Source: Sphingomonas sp. SCN 67-18 (GTDB taxonomy: Bacteria > Pseudomonadota > Alphaproteobacteria > Sphingomonadales > Sphingomonadaceae). From it: 64,000 nucleotides of DNA. The position numbers were made by a program, and so were the translations under genes. Location of the stretch: NCBI RefSeq assembly GCF_001724715.1, contig NZ_MEFG01000017.1, positions 1 to 64,000 of the forward strand, given 5' to 3'. Under the pieces are notes generated by a model. It made no database searches and was not told the DNA's origin. It was given only the letters and a program-made list of their open reading frames with translations. Below are positions 1 through 11,280 of this stretch, one piece after another. Each line of letters opens with the position of its first letter. Position 1 is the stretch's first letter.

Positions 1-346
1 CGGCGACGCCCGCCGCCATGGCCAGCGGCGCCGGCGTGGCGGAGGGCGCAAGCCCATCGCTGCGGATCAGCAGCGAGGCGAGGTAGGCCATCCACGCGGT
101 GCCCATCACGCCCATATGACGCATGGCGACCGGCACGGCCTCCTCACGCACGCTGGCAAAGTCGATCATGCCGGCCACCATCGCCGGAAGGGCCAGAGCC
201 ACCCCGGCGATGGTGCACATCCATGCGATCGGCCACGCCGGCGCAACGCCGAGCAGGGTCGCCCCGTCGCTGATCGTGGCCAGTGACCACAAGGCGACGG
301 GGAAATGCACCATCATCGGGTGCAGCGGGTGACCGAACAAGCGCAT
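1..346 (-). CDS. DUF2231 family membrane protein (partial, C-terminus off the left edge)
   Basis: The reverse strand is open from an ATG at 344-346 to the window edge. It begins MRLFGHPLHPMMVHFPVAL, which matches the GHPxHPM-VHFP opening typical of DUF2231 proteins, small inner-membrane proteins of unknown function. Alternating hydrophobic stretches (around WSLATISDGATLLGV, CTIAGVALALPAMVAGMI and GTAWMAYLASLL) suggest at least three membrane helices in the 115 residues visible. It starts 10 bases after the stop of the small membrane protein upstream, so the two are probably co-transcribed. The family call rests on the N-terminal motif only; the biochemical role is unknown. Confidence 0.75.
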   Translation of the reverse strand, partial: MRLFGHPLHPMMVHFPVALWSLATISDGATLLGVAPAWPIAWMCTIAGVALALPAMVAGMIDFASVREEAVPVAMRHMGVMGTAWMAYLASLLIRSDGLAPSATPAPLAMAAGVA

Positions 347-356
347 GGAAACGGCT

Positions 357-701
357 TTAGACGATGTGCAGCGCCGCGTTGGCGAGGATCAGCACGCCGA
401 CCACGGCCGCAGCGGCATGGATGACCACGACCGGCTTGGGGCCGGGCACCTTGCGCAGATGGAAGCTGGCGAGGAAGAACCCGCCCAGCGCGGCGACGAC
501 GAGAATGACGAGGCCGATCGTCACGGCTTCAGGCGCGCCCTGCAGGACGGCGACGATGGTAAGCACCAGGCCCAGTGCGCCGAGCGCAGCATGGACCAGC
601 GAAAGCGCCCACGGAGCCAGCCGGCCGCGCAGGACCGACGCTGCGAGAACCAGGCCGCCGACAGCGGCTACGACAAACGACAAGAGTGCATAGTTGAGCA
701 T
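357..701 (-). CDS. Small four-helix membrane protein of unknown function
   Basis: A 114-residue protein beginning MLNYALLSFVVAAVGGLV. I chose this ATG because a strong GGGAGGGG ribosome-binding sequence lies just upstream; a longer frame to 779 lacks support. Nearly the whole chain is hydrophobic and resolves into about four membrane helices separated by short basic loops (RGRLAPW, HLRKVPGPK). It ends with HAAAAVVGVLILANAALHIV. I do not recognise a named family with certainty. It precedes the DUF2231 gene by 10 bases in the same direction, so it probably forms a two-gene operon with it. It is divergent from the exported carboxypeptidase. Confidence 0.7.
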   Translation of the reverse strand: MLNYALLSFVVAAVGGLVLAASVLRGRLAPWALSLVHAALGALGLVLTIVAVLQGAPEAVTIGLVILVVAALGGFFLASFHLRKVPGPKPVVVIHAAAAVVGVLILANAALHIV

Positions 702-876
702 TTCGTCCCCCTCCCGGCCGGCGGGCTTGCCGACCTTCAGCGGGATTAGATGCCGCGTCGCCGGATCGGTTCCCGCCACGGCGATTTAACCGCCCCTCGC
801 CACCCGCACCCTTGCCATGCCCCTGTCGCGGGCGCATCACCTGCGCATCGCGAAGCACCGTCAAAGGTCTGTCTCC

Positions 877-2373
877 ATGCGCTTTTCCACGCCCATCCTG
901 CTTGCCGGCGCGCTGCTGGCGTTCCACACCCCCGCCCCCGCCGCAGATGCTGAAAAGCCCGCCGCGGCGGCGGACGCCAAGGCCGAGTTGACCCTGCCGC
1001 CGCTGCCTGCGGACAAGACGGTGAAGCAAAGCGCGCGGATCGCGGGCGCCATGGTCAGCTATGATGCCACTGTCGGCACCATCGCGGTGCGCGACGCCAA
1101 GGGCAAGACCATCGCCGAAGTGGTCTACACCGCCTATGTCGTGCCCGGCGGCGACGCCAATCGCCCGGTGACATTCGCCTTCAATGGCGGGCCCGGCGCG
1201 TCCTCCGTCTATCTGAACCTTGGCGCGATGGGGCCGAAGCGCGTCCAGTTCGGCGCGGAAGGCGACGCCCCGTCCGATTCCGCCGCGCTGGTCGACAATC
1301 AGAACAGCTGGCTCGATTTTACCGATCTGGTGTTCATCGATCCGGTCGGCACCGGCTTCAGCCGCAGCCTCGAGGATGAGGACAAGACCAAGAAGGATTT
1401 CTACGCCAACGATCCCGACATCAAATATCTCTCCCGCATCGTCTATGACTGGCTGGTCAAGAACGGCCGGCTGCGCTCGCCCAAATATGTCGTGGGCGAA
1501 AGCTATGGCGGCTACCGCGCGCCCCGCATCGCGCTGGAGCTGCAGACCGGCCTTGGCGTAGGTGTGAACGGCATCGTCATGGTCTCCCCCTATCTGGATC
1601 CCGCCGCGGTGGGAGACGGCACCGCGCTCTCGCCCCTGCCGTGGATGATCGATCTGCCGTCGATGGCCGCCGCCAGGCTGGAGCGCGAGGGGCGGCTGAC
1701 GGCGGACGCGATGCGCCAGGTGGAGGCTTATGCGCGCGGCGCCTTCGCCACAGATCTGCTCGCCGGCCGTTCCGATCCGCAGGCGACGGGCCGTCTGGTG
1801 GCCCGTGTGTCGGAACTGACCGGCCTCGATGACGATCTGGTGGCCAAGCTGGACGGGCGGGTCGATTCCGGCACTTTCCTGCGCGAAAGCCATCGCGGCG
1901 ACCGCAAGATCGGCAGCGTCTATGACAGCAACGTCACCGCCTGGGATCCATTTCCCGGCTCCGCCCAGCGCCGCTCGGGCGATCCGATCCTTGAAGCGCT
2001 CATCGCGCCCACCACCAGCGCGATGGTCGATTTCATCACCCGCACCGTCGGCTGGAAAACCGACGCGCGCTACAATGCGCTGTCGGATACGGTCAACGAG
2101 GCGTGGGATCGCGGCGTGCCGGATGATTCCCCCGTCCGCGCGCTCCGCAAGGCGGTCGCCAACGATCCGCGCATGGCCGTGCTGATCGCCCATGGCTATA
2201 ATGATCTGTCCTGCCCCTATTTCGGGTCCCGGCTGATCATCGATCAGATGCCCGCCTTCGGCCAGGACCAGAGGGTCCGCCTGTCGGTCTATCCCGGCGG
2301 GCACATGTTCTACAGCCGCACGGGCAGCGGCGCGGCCTTCCGCGCTGACGCGATGGCGCTCTACCGCCGCTGA
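877..2373 (+). CDS. Exported S10 family serine carboxypeptidase
   Basis: Predicted 498 aa. The start is placed at MRFSTPILLAGALLAF because it gives a clean signal peptide (cleavage near AADA, about residue 24); an upstream frame extension is Arg/His-rich and unconvincing. Family S10 landmarks are clear: the oxyanion sequence NGGPGASS at about 103-110, the nucleophile in GESYGG (Ser209), and a plausible Asp443 (YNDLSCP) and His476 (GGHMFY) completing the triad. S10 enzymes remove C-terminal residues from peptides, often at acidic pH; periplasmic action is inferred from the signal peptide. A small exported thioredoxin-like protein follows 92 bases later, so both may work in the envelope. Confidence 0.88.
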   Translation: MRFSTPILLAGALLAFHTPAPAADAEKPAAAADAKAELTLPPLPADKTVKQSARIAGAMVSYDATVGTIAVRDAKGKTIAEVVYTAYVVPGGDANRPVTFAFNGGPGASSVYLNLGAMGPKRVQFGAEGDAPSDSAALVDNQNSWLDFTDLVFIDPVGTGFSRSLEDEDKTKKDFYANDPDIKYLSRIVYDWLVKNGRLRSPKYVVGESYGGYRAPRIALELQTGLGVGVNGIVMVSPYLDPAAVGDGTALSPLPWMIDLPSMAAARLEREGRLTADAMRQVEAYARGAFATDLLAGRSDPQATGRLVARVSELTGLDDDLVAKLDGRVDSGTFLRESHRGDRKIGSVYDSNVTAWDPFPGSAQRRSGDPILEALIAPTTSAMVDFITRTVGWKTDARYNALSDTVNEAWDRGVPDDSPVRALRKAVANDPRMAVLIAHGYNDLSCPYFGSRLIIDQMPAFGQDQRVRLSVYPGGHMFYSRTGSGAAFRADAMALYRR

Positions 2374-2465
2374 GGCGATAGATGGGCTTGCATTTCCGCA
2401 TCAATCGCTTGCTCGCCCGGCGCCCGAAAACCATTTAACAAGACGGCATAGACCGGAGATTCTGC

Positions 2466-2981
2466 ATGCGCCTTCCCCTGTTCCTCGCTTTTTCGGCCGC
2501 GGCCGTCTTCACCGTCGCCGCGCCCGCGCTCAACGCGGCAACGCCGCCGCGCGTCGGCATCGCCAACGTCAACCAGCTGCCGCAACCGCTGCCGCTGCCT
2601 TATGACACAGCGGCCAACGCCGACGCGCAGGTCGCCGCCGCCAAGGCGCGCGCGCGCAAGAACGGCAAGAAGCTGCTGATCGATCTGGGCGGCAACTGGT
2701 GCCCGGATTGCCGGGTGCTCGCCGGCATCATGGCCCTGCCCACGGTCAAGGCATTCGTGGCGCGCCATTATGAGCTGGTGATGGTGGACATCGGCCGGTT
2801 CGACAAGAATCTGCAGATCGGCGCGCAATATGGCATCGCGCGGCCGGCGGGTGTTCCCGCCCTGCTGGTCGTCGATCCGCGCACCGACAAGCTGCTCAAT
2901 GTCGGCCGCACCTCGGCGCTGGCCGATGCGCGAAACATGACCCCGCAGGCGCTGGCCGACTGGCTGGCCCAGTGGGTCTAG
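2466..2981 (+). CDS. Exported thioredoxin-fold protein (CPDC active site)
   Basis: 171 aa with an N-terminal signal peptide (MRLPLFLAFSAAAVFTVAAPALNA). The thioredoxin-like active site is WCPDC at 78-82, preceded by the strand KKLLIDLGG and followed by the cis-Pro region GVPALLVVDP. CPDC instead of CGPC/CPHC is typical of thioredoxin-fold proteins of the DUF953/thioredoxin_7 type and would shift the redox potential. Its role is inferred to be periplasmic thiol-disulfide exchange or reduction; the partner is unknown. It lies downstream of the S10 carboxypeptidase and convergent with hutF, with only 13 bases between their stops. Confidence 0.8.
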   Translation: MRLPLFLAFSAAAVFTVAAPALNAATPPRVGIANVNQLPQPLPLPYDTAANADAQVAAAKARARKNGKKLLIDLGGNWCPDCRVLAGIMALPTVKAFVARHYELVMVDIGRFDKNLQIGAQYGIARPAGVPALLVVDPRTDKLLNVGRTSALADARNMTPQALADWLAQWV

Positions 2982-2994
2982 GCCGGATCGCCGT

Positions 2995-4344
2995 TCAGGC
3001 GAGCAGCTTTTTCATCGTCCTGCGGTAAGCGGCGCTGATGGCGTCGGCGGCGACGTGGCGACCGCCACTCACGACCTTGCGACCGCGCCGCCAGACGCAA
3101 TCGACCGCGCCGGTGCGGGCGGCGAAGATCCATCCGTCGAACAGCGCGTCGCCGGAACGCCCGGCCAGCGCGTCGTGGCCGGCATCGAGCGAAACAATGT
3201 CGGCCGACGCACCCGGCACGATGCCGCCGGCAACGCCCAGCGCCTGCGCGCCGCCGGAGAGCGCGCCCGCGAACAGCGTCGCCCCCACCGAGGGCCGCGC
3301 CGCGCTGGCGATCAGGCCGCGCGCGCGGTGGGCAAGGCGCTGGCTATATTCCAGCAGGCGCAATTCCTCCGCCGCGTCGATCAGCACGTTGGAATCCGTG
3401 CCTATGCCAAAGGCGCCGCCAGCCGCGAGATAGCGCACCGCCGGGAAAATCCCGTCGCCCAGATTGGCTTCGGTGATCGGGCATAGCCCCGCCACCGCTC
3501 CGGAAGCCGCCAGCGCATCCGTTTCGGCGTCGGTCATCTGAGTCGCGTGAACGAGGCACCAGCGCCGGTCCACCGGCGCATTGGCGAGCAGCCATTCCAC
3601 CGGGCGCGCGCCGCTCCAGGCGATGCAGTCCGCCACCTCGCGCATCTGTTCGGCAATGTGGATATGGACCGGCCCGCCCGCCGCCAGCGCGGGCAGCGCG
3701 GCCAGCTCATCCGGCGTCACCGCGCGCAGGCTGTGCGGCGCGACCCCGACATTGGTGTCGCCGTCCGCATGGCGCCGCGCGCCTTCCACCAGCCGGGCAA
3801 AGCCGTCCAGATCGCTCAGGAAGCGCCGCTGCGCCGCCGTGCCCTGCGCGCCGCCAAAACCGCTATGCGCGTAAAAGACCGGCAGCAGGGTCAGGCCGAT
3901 GCCGCTCTCCCGCCCTGCCGCCGCGATCCGCCCGATCATCTCGGCCGGGTCGGCATAGGCGCTGCCATCCTGCGCGTGGTGAAGGTAATGGAATTCGCCG
4001 ACGCGGGTGAAGCCGGTTTCCAGCATGTCGGCATAAGCGCGTGCGGCAATCGCCTCAGCATCGTCGGGGTCGATGCGGTCGAGGAAGCTGTACATCAGCT
4101 GCCGCCATGTCCAGAAATCATCGTCGCCCGGGCCGCCGCGCTCGGTCAGCCCGGCCATGCCGCGCTGGAAAGCGTGGCTGTGCACGGAACAAAGCCCGGG
4201 CACGCCGACGGCATGGCGCTCGTCTCCCGGCGCAGCCGCAACCCCGGCCGTAATGCCGGCGATCACGCCATTTTCGATCTCGATGCGGACGCTCGTCTGC
4301 CAGACACCCGCCACCCAGGCCGTGTCGAACCAGATCGCCGCCAT
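2995..4344 (-). CDS. hutF: Formimidoylglutamate deiminase HutF
   Basis: Hydrolyses N-formimidoyl-L-glutamate to N-formyl-L-glutamate and ammonia, the fourth step of the five-step histidine pathway. This 449-aa amidohydrolase has the metal ligands [11 protein letters not shown] near the N-terminus, HIAEQ in the middle, a later His in CLVHATQM, and GIGTDSNV (Asp) near the C-terminal third. The start is set at [10 protein letters not shown] because GGAGG lies five bases upstream. More upstream in-frame codons would run the gene toward or into the operator palindrome at 4377-4394. It is transcribed divergently from hutIHGU with a shared control region, so induction by urocanate through a HutC-type repressor is likely. 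Confidence 0.92.
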   Translation of the reverse strand: MAAIWFDTAWVAGVWQTSVRIEIENGVIAGITAGVAAAPGDERHAVGVPGLCSVHSHAFQRGMAGLTERGGPGDDDFWTWRQLMYSFLDRIDPDDAEAIAARAYADMLETGFTRVGEFHYLHHAQDGSAYADPAEMIGRIAAAGRESGIGLTLLPVFYAHSGFGGAQGTAAQRRFLSDLDGFARLVEGARRHADGDTNVGVAPHSLRAVTPDELAALPALAAGGPVHIHIAEQMREVADCIAWSGARPVEWLLANAPVDRRWCLVHATQMTDAETDALAASGAVAGLCPITEANLGDGIFPAVRYLAAGGAFGIGTDSNVLIDAAEELRLLEYSQRLAHRARGLIASAARPSVGATLFAGALSGGAQALGVAGGIVPGASADIVSLDAGHDALAGRSGDALFDGWIFAARTGAVDCVWRRGRKVVSGGRHVAADAISAAYRRTMKKLLA

Positions 4345-4376
4345 CCCATCCTCCATCGAAACCGCAATCTCGTTCA

Positions 4377-4394
4377 AATATGTCTAGACATATT
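4377..4394. promoter_or_regulatory. 18-bp perfect palindrome, probable HutC-type operator
   Basis: The sequence AATATGTCTAGACATATT is a perfect inverted repeat centred between 4385 and 4386. It sits in the 75-bp gap between the hutF and hutI starts, 32 bases from hutF and 25 from hutI. GntR-family repressors such as HutC bind palindromes with a GTnTAnAC core, so this placement fits one operator shutting off both directions. The repressor assignment is inference; no hutC gene is in the window. Confidence 0.75.
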
Positions 4395-4419
4395 ATCCCG
4401 GCTGAGCAAGATTATCTTC

Positions 4420-5640
4420 ATGGCCACTGCCCGCCCCATTCGCTGCGACCGCATCTGGCGCAATGCCCGCCTGGCAACGCTCGCCACGGCCGCGCCCGGC
4501 CTCGGCACGGTCGAGGACGGCCTGATCGCCGCGGCGCAGGGCCGCATCCTCTATGCCGGACCTGCACGTGAAGCGCCGGCATTCGACGCGGCTGAGACGG
4601 TGGATTGCGCGGGCCGGTGGATCACGCCGGGGCTGATCGATTGCCATACCCATATCGTCCATGCGGGCGACCGCGCCCATGAATTCGAACTGCGGCTGGC
4701 CGGCGCTTCCTATGAGGAGATCGCGCGTGCCGGCGGCGGCATCGTCTCCACGATGAAGGCGACGCGCGCGGCCAGCGAGGCTGATCTCATCGCCGCCGCC
4801 CTGCCCCGGGTCGATGCGCTCATCGCGGAAGGCGTCACGACGATCGAGGTCAAATCCGGTTACGGCCTCACCGCCGACAGCGAAGCGCGGATGCTGCGCG
4901 CCGCCCGCCGGATCGGCAGCGCACGCGATATCCGCATCAGCACCAGCTTCCTCGGCGCGCACGCCGTGCCGCCCGAATATGCCGGCGATGCGGACGGCTA
5001 TATCGACGCCGTCATCGCCATGCTGCCGGCCATCGCGGCCGAGGGGCTGGCCGACGCGGTGGACGCCTATTGCGAAACGATCGGCTTCACCCCGGCGCAG
5101 GTCGAACGGCTGTTCGCCGCCGCCGCCCGCCACGGCCTGCCGGTCAAGCTCCATGCCGAGCAGCTGAGCGATCAGGGCGGCGCAGCCCTCGCCGCCCGCC
5201 ACGGCGCGCTGTCCGCCGATCATCTCGAACATCTCGATCCAGCCGGAGTTAAGGCGATGGCCCGATCCGGCACCGTCGCCGTCCTGCTGCCCGGAGCCTA
5301 TTATTTCATGCGAGAGACCACCCTGCCCCCCATCGATCTCATGCGCCGTCATGGCGTCGCCATGGCCGTCGCCACGGATTGCAATCCCGGCACGTCGCCG
5401 CTCACCTCGCTGCTGCTGGCGATGAACATGGCCGCCACCGAATTCCGGCTGACCGTGGACGAATGCCTTGCGGGCGTCACCCGCAACGCGGCCCGCGCGC
5501 TGGGGCTTGCGGATGAAACGGGCACGCTTGAACCCGGCAAGGCGTGCGATCTCGCGATCTGGAATATCGAGCGCCCGGCCGAACTGGTCTATCGCATGGG
5601 CTGCAACCCGCTCCACGCCCGCGTGAGGGCCGGCCGATGA
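4420..5640 (+). CDS. hutI: Imidazolonepropionase HutI
   Basis: Opens the imidazolone ring of 4-imidazolone-5-propionate to give N-formimidoylglutamate, the third step of histidine breakdown. The protein is 406 aa, standard for the family. Visible landmarks are the zinc ligands [10 protein letters not shown], the segment EVKSGYGL, the ligand region KLHAEQ, the conserved [11 protein letters not shown], and the catalytic Asp in [10 protein letters not shown]. The start ATG at 4420 gives [21 protein letters not shown]. The stop overlaps the hutH start by four bases (ATGA), so hutI is the first gene of a tightly coupled hutI-H-G-U operon. Confidence 0.95.
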   Translation: MATARPIRCDRIWRNARLATLATAAPGLGTVEDGLIAAAQGRILYAGPAREAPAFDAAETVDCAGRWITPGLIDCHTHIVHAGDRAHEFELRLAGASYEEIARAGGGIVSTMKATRAASEADLIAAALPRVDALIAEGVTTIEVKSGYGLTADSEARMLRAARRIGSARDIRISTSFLGAHAVPPEYAGDADGYIDAVIAMLPAIAAEGLADAVDAYCETIGFTPAQVERLFAAAARHGLPVKLHAEQLSDQGGAALAARHGALSADHLEHLDPAGVKAMARSGTVAVLLPGAYYFMRETTLPPIDLMRRHGVAMAVATDCNPGTSPLTSLLLAMNMAATEFRLTVDECLAGVTRNAARALGLADETGTLEPGKACDLAIWNIERPAELVYRMGCNPLHARVRAGR

Positions 5641-7172
5641 GCGCCGCCACCACCCGCCCCGTCACCATCCGCCCCGGCGCGACGCCCCTTGCGGACTGGC
5701 GCGCCATTTACCGCGGCGCCCCGGTCACGCTCGATCCCGCCTCGCACGATGCCATCGCCGCCAGCGCCGCCGCCGTGCGCGCCATCGTCGCCGCCGGCGC
5801 GCCGGTCTACGGCATCAACACGGGCTTCGGAAAACTGGCCAGCGTGTCGATCGCCGCCGAAGATCTGGAGACGCTCCAGCGCAACATCGTGCTCAGCCAC
5901 GCCGCTGGCGTGGGCGATCCCATGCCGGTGCCGGTCGCCCGGCTGATGATCGCGCTGAAGCTCGCCAGCCTCGCGCGCGGCGCATCCGGCGTGCGGGCGG
6001 AAACGGTCGCGCTGCTCCAGGCGATGCTGGAAAAGGATCTCATCCCCGTCATCCCGGCGCAGGGGTCGGTGGGCGCGTCGGGTGATCTCGCGCCCCTCGC
6101 CCATATGGCGGCCGCAATGATCGGCGTCGGCGAAATGACGGTCGCCGGCCGCCGGATGAGCGCCGCGGACGCGCTGGCGGGCGCCGGGCTGGCGCCGCTC
6201 GTGCTTGGCCCCAAGGAAGGGCTGGCGCTGCTCAACGGCACGCAATTCTCGTGCGGCTACGCGCTCGCCGGCCTGTTCGAGGCGGAACGACTGTTCGGCG
6301 CGGCGCTGATCACCGGCGCGCTCTCCACGGAAGCCGCCAAAGGCTCCGACACCCCGTTCGATCCGCGCATCCACGCGCTGCGCGGCCATGCCGGGCAGAT
6401 CGAGACGGCCTCGGCGCTTCGCGCCCTCATGGCCGGTTCCGCCATCCGCGCTTCCCACCGTGAAGGGGACGCGCGGGTGCAGGATCCCTATTGCCTGCGC
6501 TGCCAGCCGCAGGTGATGGGCGCGGTGCTCGATCTGCTCCGGCAGGCGGCGGCAACGCTGGGCACGGAAGCCAATGGCGTCTCGGACAATCCGCTGGTCT
6601 TCACCGATACCGGCGAGGCGCTTTCCGGCGGCAATTTCCATGCGGAACCCGTCGCCTTCGCGGCGGACATGATCGCCCTCGCCCTGTGCGAGATCGGCTC
6701 GATCGCCGAACGCCGCATCGCCATGCTGGTCGATCCCGCCCTTTCCGGCCTGCCCGCCTTCCTCACCCCCCATCCCGGCATCAATTCCGGCTTCATGATC
6801 CCGCAGGTGACGGCGGCGGCGCTGATTTCCGAAAACAAGCAGCGCGCCTATCCGGCCAGCGTCGATTCCATCCCCACCTCCGCCAATCAGGAGGATCATG
6901 TCTCCATGGCCGCGCACGGCGCACGGCGGCTGAGCGCGATGGCGGACAATCTCTCCGCCGTGCTCGCCATCGAATATCTGGCGGCCGCGCAGGGTTGCGA
7001 TTTTCATGCGCCGCTGCGGTCCAGCGACGTGCTGGAAAGCGCCCGCGCGCTGCTGAGGGCGCAGGTGCCGACGCTTGCCGACGACCGGCATTTCCACCCG
7101 GACATCCAGGCTGCGACCGCCCTCGTCGCGGGCGGCGCGCTGGACGGGCTGGCGGGCGTGGCGCTGGCATGA
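5637..7172 (+). CDS. hutH: Histidine ammonia-lyase HutH
   Basis: Deaminates L-histidine to trans-urocanate, the entry step of the pathway. The 511-aa protein carries the Ala-Ser-Gly triplet (147-149, in [15 protein letters not shown]) that cyclises to the MIO electrophile. It also has the conserved [10 protein letters not shown] near the N-terminus, [13 protein letters not shown], and [14 protein letters not shown]. Length and motifs match the family. It overlaps hutI upstream by four bases and hutG downstream by four bases, indicating translational coupling. Urocanate, its product, is the usual inducer of hut operons. Confidence 0.96.
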   Translation: MSAATTRPVTIRPGATPLADWRAIYRGAPVTLDPASHDAIAASAAAVRAIVAAGAPVYGINTGFGKLASVSIAAEDLETLQRNIVLSHAAGVGDPMPVPVARLMIALKLASLARGASGVRAETVALLQAMLEKDLIPVIPAQGSVGASGDLAPLAHMAAAMIGVGEMTVAGRRMSAADALAGAGLAPLVLGPKEGLALLNGTQFSCGYALAGLFEAERLFGAALITGALSTEAAKGSDTPFDPRIHALRGHAGQIETASALRALMAGSAIRASHREGDARVQDPYCLRCQPQVMGAVLDLLRQAAATLGTEANGVSDNPLVFTDTGEALSGGNFHAEPVAFAADMIALALCEIGSIAERRIAMLVDPALSGLPAFLTPHPGINSGFMIPQVTAAALISENKQRAYPASVDSIPTSANQEDHVSMAAHGARRLSAMADNLSAVLAIEYLAAAQGCDFHAPLRSSDVLESARALLRAQVPTLADDRHFHPDIQAATALVAGGALDGLAGVALA

Positions 7173-7947
7173 CCGGCTGGCTGTCCGTCCACCGCGGCAC
7201 GGGGCCGCTGATCGTCAGCATCCCCCATAGCGGCACCGACATTCCGGCGGAATTCATGGACGATTTCCGTTCCCCCGCCCTCGCGCGCAACGATGCGGAC
7301 TGGTTCGTCGACCGGCTCTATGATTTCGCCCGCGCCCTCGGCGCCACCATCGTCCACAGCGGGGTGTCGCGCAGCGTGATCGATCTCAACCGCGATCCGT
7401 CCGGCGCGTCGCTTTACCCGGGGCAGGCCACCACCGGGCTATGCCCGGAAACCACCTTCGACGGCGAGCCGCTCTACCGGCCCGGCCGCGCGCCGGATGT
7501 CGCCGCGCGCCGCACCGGCTGGTTCGATCCCTATCATGCCGCGCTGGCCGCCGAGATCGCCCGGCTCCGCGCCGGCCACCCGGCCATCGTCCTGTACGAC
7601 GCCCATTCGATCCGCAGCCATGTGCCCCGCCTGTTCGATGGCGAACTGCCCCAGTTCAACATCGGCACCAATAGCGGGCAAAGCTGCGCGCTTGCCCTTG
7701 CCGCGTCCGTCCGCAATGCGTGCACGGACAGCGTGGTCGTCGACGGGCGGTTCAAGGGCGGCTGGATCACCCGCCATTATGGCGCGCCGCAACAGGGCAT
7801 CCACGCCATCCAGATGGAACTGGCCATTCGCGGCTATGCCGACGAAAGCCCCTGGCCGCCACGCTGGAGCGCCGAACGCGCGGCCCCGCTGCAAGCGCGG
7901 CTGCACGCCATCCTTTCCACCTGCATCGATTTCGCAAAGGCCCAAGC

Positions 7948-7951
<4 letters not shown>
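7169..7951 (+). CDS. hutG: N-formylglutamate deformylase HutG
   Basis: Hydrolyses N-formyl-L-glutamate to glutamate and formate, the last step in the HutF-dependent variant of histidine degradation. 260 aa. Conserved features include [12 protein letters not shown] near the start, the segment [28 protein letters not shown], and the [15 protein letters not shown] motif with likely metal-binding His and Asp residues. It overlaps hutH and hutU by four bases each. Its pairing with hutF, rather than a direct formiminoglutamase, defines the five-enzyme route. Confidence 0.94.
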
Positions 7952-9600
<1,649 letters not shown>

Positions 9601-9836
9601 TTGGGATCGCCATCCGGGGCTTGCCGGGCTGTAAAAGCAGGGCTTCCGCGCTTCCGGCAACGCCGTGCCATCGGCACGCTGCCTTCCGGAGCGCGAAAGT
9701 TCACCGATCCCGCCCCACCATGTCGGTTATGCCGGCCCCGCCCCGGTCCGCCGGGCGGGGCAGCGGCGGCGGATGTTTTCCCGACAAACTGTAACGTCCA
9801 CTTGCAAAATCGCGTGCCCCGCGGCATTGGCCTGAC

Positions 9837-10253
9837 ATGCTTTCTCAACGAACGCGGTATGCAATTCGCGCTCTCCTTCACCTCGCCGACCATTACGGCG
9901 AAGGCCCCATCCAGCTGACCGAAATCGCCACCGCCCAGAACATCCCGTCAAAGTTCCTTACCGTCATCCTCTCCGAGCTGGGCCGGGCCGGTCTGGTGGA
10001 CACGCAGCGCGGCAAGGACGGCGGTTACTGGCTGGCCCGCACACCGGATACGATCAGTTATGGGGACGTGGTGCGGCTCACCCGCGGCTCGCTCGCGCTG
10101 GTGCCCTGCGCCAGCCGGTTGAACCACAAGCCGTGCGAACATTGCGTCACGCAGGAAAGCTGCCGGCTGCACCATGTCATGCTCCAGGTCCGCGACGAGA
10201 CCGCGCGCGTGCTCGACACGGTCAAATTCTCGGATCCCCTGCGCGCCTTCTGA
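9837..10253 (+). CDS. Rrf2 family transcriptional regulator with four C-terminal cysteines
   Basis: 138 aa. The N-terminal winged helix (MLSQRTRYAIRALLHLAD, IPSKFLTVILSELGRAGLV, RGKDGGYWLAR) is characteristic of Rrf2 proteins such as IscR, NsrR and RsrR. Four cysteines at 91, 100, 103 and 109, with nearby histidines, form a C-x8-C-x2-C-x5-C pattern. This suggests an iron-sulfur cluster, though the spacing is not the classic IscR one (C-x5-C-x5-C). It lies alone after the hut operon and 39 bases upstream of a nitronate monooxygenase gene in the same direction. An inverted repeat sits between the two. What it senses cannot be read from the sequence. Confidence 0.88.
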   Translation: MLSQRTRYAIRALLHLADHYGEGPIQLTEIATAQNIPSKFLTVILSELGRAGLVDTQRGKDGGYWLARTPDTISYGDVVRLTRGSLALVPCASRLNHKPCEHCVTQESCRLHHVMLQVRDETARVLDTVKFSDPLRAF

Positions 10254-10272
10254 TCGGCTGGACAGACCCATG

Positions 10273-10289
10273 GGTTTCGCTATGAAACC
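10273..10289. repeat. Inverted repeat GGTTTC-N5-GAAACC, possible operator
   Basis: Six-base perfect arms (10273-10278 and 10284-10289) flank GCTAT, directly upstream (3 bases) of the nitronate monooxygenase start at 10293. It could be an operator or an RNA hairpin affecting initiation. The adjacent regulator gene makes an operator plausible, but this is inference. Confidence 0.45.
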
Positions 10290-10292
10290 TGT

Positions 10293-11264
10293 ATGAGCCT
10301 GCCATCTCCGCTGTTCGATCGCCTGCGCCTGCCCGTCATCGGGTCGCCGCTCTTCATCGTCTCCGGCCCGGAACTGGTCATCGCCCAGTGCAAGGCCGGC
10401 ATCGTCGGGTCGTTCCCCGCGCTGAACGCCCGGCCGCAGGCCATGGTCGACGAATGGCTGCACCGCATCACCGAAGAACTCGCCGCCTGGAACCGCGACA
10501 ATCCGGATCGCCCCGCCGCACCCTTCGCCGTCAACCAGATCGTCCACAAATCCAACGACCGGCTGGAAGCGGATCTGATGACCTGCGCGAAATGGCAGGT
10601 GCCGATCATCATCACCTCGCTCGGCGCACGGGAAGACCTCAACCATGCCGTCCACGGCTGGGGCGGCATCACCCTGCACGACGTGATCAACGATCGTTTC
10701 GCCCGCAAGGCGGTTGAAAAGGGCGCCGACGGCCTCATCCCGGTCGCGGCCGGAGCCGGCGGCCATGCCGGCACCACCTCCCCCTTTGCGCTGATGCAGG
10801 AAATCCGCCAGTGGTTCGACGGTCCGGTCGCCCTGTCCGGCTCCATCGCCTCGGGCAGTTCCATCCTCGCCGCGCAGGCGATGGGCGCCGATCTCGCCTA
10901 TATCGGCTCGGCCTTCATCGCGACGACAGAGGCCAATGCGGACGAAGCCTATAAGCAGGGCATCGTCGCCGGCCATGCGTCCGACATCGTCTATTCCAGC
11001 CTGTTCACCGGCGTGCACGGCAATTACCTGCGCCAGTCCATCGTTGCCGCCGGCATGGATCCGGACAACCTGCCGGATGGCGACCTGAAGACCATGGATT
11101 TCGGCAGCGGCGGCAACCAGGCCAAAAAGGCATGGCGTGACATTTGGGGGTCCGGGCAGGGCATCGGCGCGGTTACGGCGGTGGAAAGCGTGGCGGAGCG
11201 CGTCGACAGGCTCGAAAGCGAATATCACGCGGCAAAGGCGGCGCTTCAGGCCAGATTATACTGA
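10293..11264 (+). CDS. Nitronate monooxygenase / 2-nitropropane dioxygenase-like flavoprotein
   Basis: 323 aa FMN-dependent TIM-barrel enzyme expected to oxidise alkyl nitronates to carbonyl compounds and nitrite. Family features are visible: the start PVIGSPLFIVSGPELVIAQ, the strand PFAVNQIVHKSNDR, the phosphate-binding and catalytic segment GAGGHAGTTSPFALM with the conserved His, and the FMN-phosphate strand SIASGSSILAAQAMGADLAYIGSAFIAT. The gene follows the Rrf2 regulator and ends 16 bases before the convergent rcdA-like gene. Nitronate toxicity defence is the family role; the natural substrate here is unknown. Confidence 0.88.
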   Translation: MSLPSPLFDRLRLPVIGSPLFIVSGPELVIAQCKAGIVGSFPALNARPQAMVDEWLHRITEELAAWNRDNPDRPAAPFAVNQIVHKSNDRLEADLMTCAKWQVPIIITSLGAREDLNHAVHGWGGITLHDVINDRFARKAVEKGADGLIPVAAGAGGHAGTTSPFALMQEIRQWFDGPVALSGSIASGSSILAAQAMGADLAYIGSAFIATTEANADEAYKQGIVAGHASDIVYSSLFTGVHGNYLRQSIVAAGMDPDNLPDGDLKTMDFGSGGNQAKKAWRDIWGSGQGIGAVTAVESVAERVDRLESEYHAAKAALQARLY

Positions 11265-11280
11265 TCGCGCCCCGCGCGGT

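Noticed and set aside
529-2304. Long open frame antisense to the S10 carboxypeptidase
   Set aside because: It runs opposite a gene with complete catalytic motifs, has the His/Gly/Asp/Arg-rich composition of an antisense shadow in GC-rich DNA, and shows no family features.
9664-9678. Hairpin CGTGCC-ATC-GGCACG as the hut operon terminator
   Set aside because: It has a short stem and no T-run, so I cannot support it as a terminator.
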